The translations under genes and the position numbers were made by a program. Shown here one piece after another: positions 8,841-16,545 of a stretch of 39,288 nucleotides of DNA. This DNA is from Flavobacteriaceae bacterium (GTDB lineage Bacteria; Bacteroidota; Bacteroidia; Flavobacteriales; Flavobacteriaceae), in the NCBI GenBank assembly GCA_947457105.1, contig CANGUP010000007.1, positions 1 to 39,288 on the forward strand, read 5' to 3'. Every line of letters starts with the position of its first letter. The first letter of the stretch is position 1. The notes under the pieces were generated by a model. That model saw only the letters and a program-made list of their open reading frames with translations. It was not told the DNA's origin and ran no database searches.

Positions 8841-11800
8841 ATGTCTATAAAAATTTACACTTCACCTTCGGTTCAAAGTCTTTCAGAAGAGTTTGGGAAA
8901 TTATATCAAAAAGAGGAAAATATATTCAACCCAATGTTCGTTGTATTTGCGGCCAGTTCTACAAAAGATTGGTTGAAAGAAACTGTAGCTAAGGACAAAG
9001 GAATTGTGGCTAATATTTCTTTTACAAATCCAAATGATTGTATAGTCTCACTGTCTAAAATATTAGGAATAACTAAATCAACAACTAATCTTTTACAGCC
9101 AATACAAATTAAGTTGCTTATATTTTCTGAGCTTGGTTCAGAACAATTCAAATCCAATTTCCCTGAAGTAGCAAAATATTATCATGATAATGAGTTAAAA
9201 AGATTCGCATTAGCGGAGAAAGTAACCTCATTGTTTGATAAATATCAAAATTTAAAGTCAAGCCTAATCTACAATTGGAACAATCCAGATTTTACGCCTA
9301 GTAATACAGATGAAATTTGGCAATGTTTTTTATGGAGAGCTATTGTTGGCACAACAGAAAGTGGTTTTTCTGAGCGTTCTAAATCAATTGTAAGTATTCT
9401 TGAAATTCTGAGCAATAAAGATCAGAAAATAGATGATTTAAAAGCAAAACTACCGAGCATCACTTTCTTTGGACAAGTTGAATATACTGAGGAACTAATC
9501 TCTTTGCTAGAAGCACTTTCTAATCATATAAAAGTTAACATTTTTAGAATTGAATATACATTTGATGAAAATGAAAGCGCTCAAAATAGGTTAGTTAGTA
9601 ATTTTGGAATGTTTATGAGAAGTCAAAACGAATTGTTTGCTAATACAAAAAGAGAAACAATCGAATTAGATAATTTTAGACATACAAAGTCCAATTTATT
9701 AAGTTCATTAAAAAGCGAAATGCTACAAAATAATGTTATTGAAAAGCAATCTATTGATGATTCAATTACAATCAATAATTGTTTTTCCATTAACAGGGAA
9801 GTAGAGGTCTTGTACAATTATTTGGTAAAGCAATTCGAAGAAGATGCTTCATTAGGTGCAAGAGATATTTGCGTTATGATTCCTAATATTGACGATTATT
9901 CTTCCGCCATTCATGCTTTTTTCAATTCTACTAAATATGAAATAAAGTATACGCTTTATGAGTCTAAAACTAATTTAGAAGAATCACCTTATGCTGCACT
10001 TTTAGCACTGTTTGATTTGGAAATAGATAATTTTACTTCCGAAGAAGTTTTAAAATTATTAGAATATAGTTACTTACGCACAAAATTTGAGTTTTCAGAA
10101 GATTTAAGTATTGTCAGAAAAGCGGTTGGTTTAGCCAATATAAAGCATGGTATTGATGGTAATCCAAATCTAGAGACCAATCTAGTCTCTTGGCGGTATG
10201 GATTAAAACGATTAATGTATGGCATTTGTGTTAAGACCGAGGCAACATATATACAAGATGACGATGCCGATTTTTACACCGTAAATCAATTTGAAGGTGC
10301 TGACGCAAATGAAATAATACGCTTATATTATTTTGTAGAGCAGGTAATCAAATTTATTGAGGACAGGAGTATTTCAAAACCTATGAAAGAGTGGGTAGAG
10401 TTCATTACCCAAACCACTGAGGATTTCTTAAATACTGCTGAGTTTGATTTAACCATCTTTTTTATGAATTTAGGAAAAATAGGTGCTTTGAGTTCCTATC
10501 TAGATGACGAAGATATTCCTTTTTCAGTAGTGCAACATTTTCTTAAATCCATTTTAAATGAAATGGAGAATGGTTCTAAAACGGGAACATCAGGAGTTCG
10601 ATTTACCTCTTTACAAGCTATGATGACCGCTCCTGCAAAAATTATTGCTTTTTTAGGTATGAACAACGCTGATTTTCCAAGAAAACAAACCAATTTGAGT
10701 TTTGACTTAGCTTCAGAGGTTCGTTCACAAGCCGACTTAGATAAACAATTGTTTTTAAATAGTTTATTAGCAGCAGAAGAAAAAGTATATATAAGTTATA
10801 TAGGGCAGAGTGTGAAAGATAATTCAAGTATTCCACCATCGACAGTGGTTGAGGAATTAATAGCAGCAGTTAAACCTTTACTTAATGAAAATTCTCAAAC
10901 AGCTGATCTAGTTACTAAGCATCCTTTGCATGGTTTTAGTACGTTGTACAATAATAAACCAAATTTAATACGATATTTCTCAAAGGATAATCCAGTTGAA
11001 ATTAACAAAGATAATCTTGACATCAATTTCGAACCATTTTCAAATAAAATTGATATCAATGATTTATATAGGTTTTTTACAGACCCTGTGAAATGGTATT
11101 ACAATAAAACTCTGGGAATTTACTACAATGAAGAAGATGCTACTTTGTCTGAAACAGAATTATTTACAATAAACTCTATAGAAAACTGGATAATTAAAGA
11201 CGAAATATTTAATTTAAAAGATTTCGATAAAAGAAGTTTAGAATCCTATCGTTCTGAAAAAGTTAAAAAAGGAAATCTTCCTTTAATGCAAACAGGTGAA
11301 TTAGTTTTACAAAAATCATATGGGGAAATAGAACATTTAAAACAACTATTTGAAGAAAGTAAAATTGGTCCCCATACACCAAGTAAATTAATTGAGCTTA
11401 CTCTTGGCAAATATAATCTTCATGGACAAATTCCCTCTACTTATGGCAATAGATTAGTTTATGGTACTGTCTCAAAAGACAAATATAAATACCGTTTACA
11501 AGCAATTCTTCAATATTTGTTTCTAGTTGCTTCGGGCAATGAAGCAATAAACTTATTGTATTTACATATAGAATCCAGTACTGTTGCAGTTGTTGAAGGT
11601 ATTTCAATGGAAAAAGCGAACAGTGTTTTGGAAAAATGGTGTGGATATTTTGAAATGGGTCAAAAGAATATACTTCCATTTTCATTGGATTTTTGCAGAT
11701 TAGATAAAAAGTCACATTTGTTTTTTTTAGACTTAATTGGAAAAGAAAATGCTAATGAATGTACTGTCAATCAATTCAATAAAAAACTAAAAGAACTAAG

Positions 11801-11948
11801 AAATCCTTCTTTTGGGGAATGTTATCTTTCAGAGTATCAAAAGAAAGAAATAGACAATCAATTCTTTGATAATCAGGATAATGCTTCATTATTTTTAAGA
11901 ATCTACGATGACATCATTTCAGAAATGAACACCCTCTTTAACGTATAA
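8841..11948 (+). CDS. recC: Exodeoxyribonuclease V gamma subunit, RecC
   Basis: The scaffold and Chi-recognition subunit of RecBCD, 1035 residues. Helicase motifs are degenerate, as expected of RecC. Recognisable parts are the N-terminal FVVFAASSTKDWLKETVAKD region, IVSILEILSNKDQ/LPSITFFGQVEYTEELISLLEAL, and the conserved MTAPAKIIAFLGMNNADFPR, equivalent to the LLGMNDGxFPR motif of the family. The C-terminal third, which is nuclease-like but inactive in RecC, shows no convincing D/E-x-K set. The call rests on these motifs and on its place between recD and recB, 2 and 13 bases away. It is shorter than E. coli RecC but within the range seen outside Proteobacteria. Confidence 0.9.
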   Translation: MSIKIYTSPSVQSLSEEFGKLYQKEENIFNPMFVVFAASSTKDWLKETVAKDKGIVANISFTNPNDCIVSLSKILGITKSTTNLLQPIQIKLLIFSELGSEQFKSNFPEVAKYYHDNELKRFALAEKVTSLFDKYQNLKSSLIYNWNNPDFTPSNTDEIWQCFLWRAIVGTTESGFSERSKSIVSILEILSNKDQKIDDLKAKLPSITFFGQVEYTEELISLLEALSNHIKVNIFRIEYTFDENESAQNRLVSNFGMFMRSQNELFANTKRETIELDNFRHTKSNLLSSLKSEMLQNNVIEKQSIDDSITINNCFSINREVEVLYNYLVKQFEEDASLGARDICVMIPNIDDYSSAIHAFFNSTKYEIKYTLYESKTNLEESPYAALLALFDLEIDNFTSEEVLKLLEYSYLRTKFEFSEDLSIVRKAVGLANIKHGIDGNPNLETNLVSWRYGLKRLMYGICVKTEATYIQDDDADFYTVNQFEGADANEIIRLYYFVEQVIKFIEDRSISKPMKEWVEFITQTTEDFLNTAEFDLTIFFMNLGKIGALSSYLDDEDIPFSVVQHFLKSILNEMENGSKTGTSGVRFTSLQAMMTAPAKIIAFLGMNNADFPRKQTNLSFDLASEVRSQADLDKQLFLNSLLAAEEKVYISYIGQSVKDNSSIPPSTVVEELIAAVKPLLNENSQTADLVTKHPLHGFSTLYNNKPNLIRYFSKDNPVEINKDNLDINFEPFSNKIDINDLYRFFTDPVKWYYNKTLGIYYNEEDATLSETELFTINSIENWIIKDEIFNLKDFDKRSLESYRSEKVKKGNLPLMQTGELVLQKSYGEIEHLKQLFEESKIGPHTPSKLIELTLGKYNLHGQIPSTYGNRLVYGTVSKDKYKYRLQAILQYLFLVASGNEAINLLYLHIESSTVAVVEGISMEKANSVLEKWCGYFEMGQKNILPFSLDFCRLDKKSHLFFLDLIGKENANECTVNQFNKKLKELRNPSFGECYLSEYQKKEIDNQFFDNQDNASLFLRIYDDIISEMNTLFNV

Positions 11949-11961
11949 ACTATAAATTAGT

Positions 11962-14900
11962 ATGGAATCATTTAATAGTCAAACAATTAAACTACAGGGT
12001 AGTAATATCATTGAAGCAAGTGCAGGTACAGGAAAAACATATTCTATTGCCATATTAGTTTTACGCCTCTTACTAGAAAAAAATACTATAATTCAGGAAA
12101 TTTTGTTAGTAACTTTCACTGATGCCGCTGCCGCAGAGTTAAAGGAAAGGACAGCAAGGTTTATTCGTATCGCTTTGACTGAAATAGATGTTACTTGTAA
12201 AGACAATACAAGTGATAAAATAATATGGAGCATTGTTCATGATTCCATTAAATTGAAGTCCGTTGATAGCGTAAAATCAGCTCTTAATAAAGCATTATTA
12301 AACATAGATTTGGCATCCATACAAACCATTCATAGTTTTTGCCAATCTACTCTTACTGAGTTTGCTTTTGAAACCAATCAAATTTTTGGTAGTGAATTAA
12401 TTAAAAATACGGATGAAATTATTACTCGTTTCCTTAATGACTATTGGAGAACTGAAATTACAATTCTAGAAGCTGGAATGCAAGATTTATTTCCTGACGA
12501 TTTTAGAGAAATGATACTAAAAGGAGTAATGTTGGTGCTATCAAATAATAATTTTGTTGCAAGACATTCTGAGATTAAAAATCATGAAGAATTCGAAAAA
12601 GAGAAAGAAAAAATAGACGTACAGGAAAATCAAATTTTGACAGACTATTTCAATTTACGAATTGAAATCATGAAAGACAAAATTATTGAATTTAAAAAAC
12701 AAAATACCAATTACCGAGAAAATCAAGCATTAGCCAAATTAGAAGATTATTTAGCCTTAGCAAATTACTTATCTAATGGACCAGCTTATAGCTTTGATGT
12801 TTTATTTCCAGAGGAAATTATCTATTGCAGAGAACATATTGCCTCTAAAAGAGATTTGCAAAAAGAGTATATTAATCATATTGTATTAAATGCTTCCCAA
12901 GAAATAGCTCTTAAAGTAAAAGAATATTTAAAGGATAGTAACTTACTTACATTTGATGACTTAATAGAAAATTTACATGCTGTAAAAGATGAAGAAAAAT
13001 TAAAATCGGTGTTGAGAAACAAGTATAAAGCTATTTTCATAGATGAGTTTCAGGATACTGACAAGCTACAATATGAAATATTTGAATCAGTATTTCAGGA
13101 AAACTCAGATTCAGTTTTGTTTTATATTGGCGACCCAAAACAATCGATCTATGCGTTTAGAAAAGCAGATTTGAACACCTATTTTAGAGCAAAAGAAAAG
13201 GCTGACTATAAATGGACTATGACAACGAATTTTCGTTCTACAGATAAATATGTTGCTGCAATGAACGACTTTTTTAAAGCGTCACCCAACTTCAATACCT
13301 TTTGTTATGATAAGGATGAAATTGAATATCAAAAAGTAGATGCTTCGCCAAATAATACAAACAAAAATGGAATATCTTCAAAAGAAGAATCTACATATGC
13401 TCCGTTAGAAATTAGAACTGATTATTCAAACAAAGACTCAATACAAGCAGACCTAACCAATCTTGTGGTTAAATTATTAAACGGTAGTCATTCCATCGAC
13501 GATAGGCCTATTGTTCCTTCTGATTTTGGTATTTTGGTTCGGTCAAATGCGGATGGTAGAACTATTAAAAAACTTTTAGAAAAAAAAGGAGTTCCTGCTG
13601 CTGTGGTCGATGATAGCAGTATTTTTAAATGTAATGAAGCGAGTGATCTTAACCTAGTATTAAATGGTATTTTACTACCAAATAAAAGTAATATTGATAA
13701 AGCTCTATTGACCCAATTACTAGGTTATAAAAGTGCAGATTTGATTACTATAGACCATGATAAGGTACTTTCTTTATTTCGTAAGTATCATCATTTGTGG
13801 AATAAAAGTGGGATTTATGCCATGTTGCGTCAATTTTTTACTGACTTTGGTGTAGAATCCAAATGGACTAGTAATGACGAAATAGGGCATCGCGTATTAT
13901 CAAATGTATTCCAGTTAACGGAACTGTTACAAAATATAAGTATTTCAAGAAATTTTACACCTTCTAGGCTAAAAGTATTTTTAAATAACGCCATCCAAAC
14001 TTCTGAAAAACAAGATGATGCTTTTGCGCAACGCATAGAAAGAGATGAAGATGCTGTAAAAATAGCGACAATTCATAAAAGTAAAGGATTAGAATACAAT
14101 ATTGTATTGCTTCCAAACCTTGATTTTATAGTAAAAGAACGTGGCAATTTTTCAAATTTCAAATTTGAGAATAATGAAAGTATTGAATATTTGTTCACCT
14201 CAAATCCTATAAGTGAGACTTTGCATGCTGAATTATTTGCACAGCAAGAAGAACAAGAAAACAGAAGATTAATTTATGTTGCGATTACTCGCGCGCGTTT
14301 TAATTGTTTTGTTTTCACTAATAGTTATTATTCATCGTCTTCCATTAAATGCTTTATTGAAAAATTAGCAGTTCAAACAGCTGTAACAAATAATATTGAG
14401 TTAGTAAACGGTGATGCTAATAAAATACAAGAAGGAACTTATAAGGCTAATGGTATTATTAATCAATCAAGGCCTCTAGATTTTCCTGCAGAAAAACCTA
14501 ATGATTTTAATTGGAAAAAAATGAGCTACTCTTTTTTAGCAGCTCCACATAGAAGTCATACTACAGAAAATAGTCAGGTTTATGAAGAAGGATATGACCG
14601 CTTTGTTTTTAAAGAATTAGAAAAAGGAATTCATGTAGGGAATATGCTGCACAATATATTTGAATATTTGGATTTTACAGACAAAACTGATTGGAAAAAG
14701 TCCATTGATATTTCATTGCAAAAATTTACAGCATCCAAAAAAGAAACATATACACCTTGGATGGAATCATTTTTAGATAATATTCTGAATGCAGAAATTA
14801 AAGTAGGAGAAGACAATAGTTTTGAATTAAAAAGTATTCACAATGATGTTAAGGTAAATGAATTAGAATTTAACTTTCCAATTGACGAGGCTTTTGACAT

Positions 14901-15321
14901 CAAATCACTTCAAGATTTATTTTTGCCTTCAGATCCTGAATTTATTTATACCGGTTTTGGTGAAGTAAAAGGCATGATGAATGGTCTTGTCGATTTATTC
15001 TTCAAGCATAACGGCAAGTATTATATTCTAGACTGGAAGTCCAATTTCTTAGGAGACGCCATTGAACATTATCACAAAGATAAATTGACTGATGCTATGA
15101 ACGAAAGTAACTACCATTTGCAATATTGTATTTACACAGTAGCCATGAAACGATTTCTAGAAAGCAAATTAGGGGATGGTTTTGACTACGACAAACACTT
15201 TGGAGGTGTAGTTTACCTCTTCCTTAGAGGGGTTAGAAAAGGTCAGTCAACAGGGATTTACACCAATAAATTGCCTCTTGAAAAAGTGAATCAACTAGAA
15301 AAAATAGTAAAACTAAAATAA
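11962..15321 (+). CDS. recB: Exodeoxyribonuclease V beta subunit, RecB helicase-nuclease
   Basis: The 3'-5' SF1A helicase plus the sole nuclease of RecBCD, 1119 residues. Helicase motifs in order: EASAGTGKTYS (Walker A), LLVTFTDAAAAELKERTA, IQTIHSFCQ, AIFIDEFQDTD (Walker B), YIGDPKQSIYAFRKAD, TTNFRST, KIATIHKSKGLEY and RLIYVAITRAR. The C-terminal nuclease domain has H897 in MLHNIFEYLDF, D1011 in GLVDLFF, and the pair D1024/K1026 in YYILDWKSNFLG. The spacing between the two Asp residues and the Lys equals that of E. coli D1067, D1080 and K1082. An HLQYCIYTVAM motif follows. The enzyme should be active. It ends the + strand run. Confidence 0.95.
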   Translation: MESFNSQTIKLQGSNIIEASAGTGKTYSIAILVLRLLLEKNTIIQEILLVTFTDAAAAELKERTARFIRIALTEIDVTCKDNTSDKIIWSIVHDSIKLKSVDSVKSALNKALLNIDLASIQTIHSFCQSTLTEFAFETNQIFGSELIKNTDEIITRFLNDYWRTEITILEAGMQDLFPDDFREMILKGVMLVLSNNNFVARHSEIKNHEEFEKEKEKIDVQENQILTDYFNLRIEIMKDKIIEFKKQNTNYRENQALAKLEDYLALANYLSNGPAYSFDVLFPEEIIYCREHIASKRDLQKEYINHIVLNASQEIALKVKEYLKDSNLLTFDDLIENLHAVKDEEKLKSVLRNKYKAIFIDEFQDTDKLQYEIFESVFQENSDSVLFYIGDPKQSIYAFRKADLNTYFRAKEKADYKWTMTTNFRSTDKYVAAMNDFFKASPNFNTFCYDKDEIEYQKVDASPNNTNKNGISSKEESTYAPLEIRTDYSNKDSIQADLTNLVVKLLNGSHSIDDRPIVPSDFGILVRSNADGRTIKKLLEKKGVPAAVVDDSSIFKCNEASDLNLVLNGILLPNKSNIDKALLTQLLGYKSADLITIDHDKVLSLFRKYHHLWNKSGIYAMLRQFFTDFGVESKWTSNDEIGHRVLSNVFQLTELLQNISISRNFTPSRLKVFLNNAIQTSEKQDDAFAQRIERDEDAVKIATIHKSKGLEYNIVLLPNLDFIVKERGNFSNFKFENNESIEYLFTSNPISETLHAELFAQQEEQENRRLIYVAITRARFNCFVFTNSYYSSSSIKCFIEKLAVQTAVTNNIELVNGDANKIQEGTYKANGIINQSRPLDFPAEKPNDFNWKKMSYSFLAAPHRSHTTENSQVYEEGYDRFVFKELEKGIHVGNMLHNIFEYLDFTDKTDWKKSIDISLQKFTASKKETYTPWMESFLDNILNAEIKVGEDNSFELKSIHNDVKVNELEFNFPIDEAFDIKSLQDLFLPSDPEFIYTGFGEVKGMMNGLVDLFFKHNGKYYILDWKSNFLGDAIEHYHKDKLTDAMNESNYHLQYCIYTVAMKRFLESKLGDGFDYDKHFGGVVYLFLRGVRKGQSTGIYTNKLPLEKVNQLEKIVKLK

Positions 15322-15356
15322 CTGATATACAGTTGTTTAAAAACATTTATTTTAAA

Positions 15357-15372
15357 TAATAATGCATTATTA
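15357..15372. promoter_or_regulatory. Perfect 16-bp palindrome between recB and the sirtuin gene
   Basis: TAATAATGCATTATTA is perfectly self-complementary with no spacer. Such a loopless palindrome suits a dimeric regulator's operator better than a hairpin. It lies about 75 bases before a candidate -7 box for the sirtuin gene. In AT-rich DNA a chance origin is possible. Confidence 0.25.
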
Positions 15373-15444
15373 GTTATGGTGTCAAGTTTGAAAAAATAAA
15401 CAATCGAAAAACAAATTCTACACGCCAATTTGGTCTTCCAGATT

Positions 15445-15452
15445 TAGCTTTG
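15445..15452 (+). promoter_or_regulatory. candidate -7 promoter box for the sirtuin gene
   Basis: TAGCTTTG fits the Bacteroidota consensus TAnnTTTG exactly and lies 42 bases before the ATG at 15495. No good -33 TTTG is found at the expected distance; the nearest TTTG (15429-15432) is only 12 bases upstream. It supports the sirtuin gene having its own transcript, separate from recB. Confidence 0.35.
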
Positions 15453-15494
15453 CATCAAATTGATACGGATAACTTTTAATAAACAATACTATCA

Positions 15495-16199
15495 ATGAAA
15501 AAACCCAAAATACTCTTCCTAACAGGAGCTGGAATATCAGCTGAAAGTGGTTTACAAACCTTCAGAGACTCTCAAGACGGTCTTTGGGATAATTACAAAA
15601 TAGAAGACGTTTGCACTCCAGAAGCCTGGAACAACAATCCAGCACTAGTGCTAGACTTCTATAACCAACGACGAAAACAATGTCAAGTAGCCAAACCCAA
15701 TCTAGCACACGAACTCATAGCCAAATTAGAAGAGCACTATGAAGTAGTAGTAGTAACACAAAACGTAGACAACCTGCACGAGAGAGCAGGCTCTACAAAA
15801 GTCATTCACTTACATGGTGAACTAATGAAATCGCGTTCTACAGTCAATCCAAAATTACTCTATGATAGGGAAGGAGATGTACTATTAGGTGACCTTTGTC
15901 AACACCAATCTCAACTACGACCGCACATTGTCTTTTTTGGTGAGGGATTAGACCAATCTATTCATGACGCAGCCATAAAAGAAGCTGTTACCTGTTCCGT
16001 GTTTGTAGTAGTAGGAACCTCTCTAATGGTAAGTCCTGCCAATGCCTTGCCACACTATGTGCCTTTCGCCAGCCAAATGGTAGTAATTGACCCTCTAGCC
16101 CACGAAATGGATATTGACGACGAGCGTTCTATATACTATCTTTCTGAAAAAGCAACGAATGGCATGCAGCAATTGTATGAGGTGTTGAGTAAACTTTAA
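15495..16199 (+). CDS. cobB: NAD-dependent protein deacylase, Sir2 family
   Basis: A 234-residue sirtuin that removes acyl groups from lysine while consuming NAD. The Rossmann NAD motif is LFLTGAGISAESGLQTFRD (8-24). The NAD-ribose motif TQNVDNLHERAG (88-99), the catalytic base H107 in IHLHGEL, and VVVGTSLMVSPANALP follow. Y56 and R59 in DFYNQRRKQ match the acyl-acid-binding Tyr/Arg pair of SIRT5-type (class III) sirtuins, so desuccinylase or demalonylase activity is possible. The structural zinc tetracysteine is absent: between H107 and FFGEGL only one Cys (135) occurs. The length is normal for a stand-alone CobB, so a housekeeping role is as likely as a defence role. Confidence 0.9.
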   Translation: MKKPKILFLTGAGISAESGLQTFRDSQDGLWDNYKIEDVCTPEAWNNNPALVLDFYNQRRKQCQVAKPNLAHELIAKLEEHYEVVVVTQNVDNLHERAGSTKVIHLHGELMKSRSTVNPKLLYDREGDVLLGDLCQHQSQLRPHIVFFGEGLDQSIHDAAIKEAVTCSVFVVVGTSLMVSPANALPHYVPFASQMVVIDPLAHEMDIDDERSIYYLSEKATNGMQQLYEVLSKL

Positions 16200-16208
16200 A
16201 ATTACTAC

Positions 16209-16511
16209 ATGGAACTAAGACAAAAATACTTAGACTTTGTACTCGAAAACCTAATTCATGCTCAGGTTAAAATTCAATTACCAATACCTGGTGATAATGG
16301 AGAAAATTATTGCGTACAAGAAGGAACAATACTTTATATGGATATAAATATTCAAGTTATTGAAAAGTATACACGTGCCGTAAAACTGCGACTTAATTTT
16401 GATAAATACGAAAAAGAACAAATATTTTTCATTCCAATTACCGAAGCACCAGAACTAATTGAAAAAAAAGCTACATTATGCACTCAAAAAAATAGTCCTA
16501 GAAACCTTTGA
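16209..16511 (+). CDS. Hypothetical 100-residue protein
   Basis: A small soluble protein starting 9 bases after the sirtuin stop, so probably in the same transcript. It begins MELRQKYLDFVLENLIHAQVK and has mixed helix and strand sequence with one Cys pair (C35 and C92) but no known motif. There is no signal peptide or membrane segment. It converges on the helicase gene on the other strand, leaving only 34 bases between the two stops. I do not recognise it. The tight spacing and sensible composition support a real gene, but no function can be assigned. Confidence 0.6.
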   Translation: MELRQKYLDFVLENLIHAQVKIQLPIPGDNGENYCVQEGTILYMDINIQVIEKYTRAVKLRLNFDKYEKEQIFFIPITEAPELIEKKATLCTQKNSPRNL

Positions 16512-16545
16512 AAATGACGGACGGAGAAAAGTTATGTGTTAATAT

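Noticed and set aside
15320..15334. Hairpin AACTG/CAGTT at the recB stop as a terminator
   Set aside because: A five-base stem with a five-base loop and no T-run is too weak to call.
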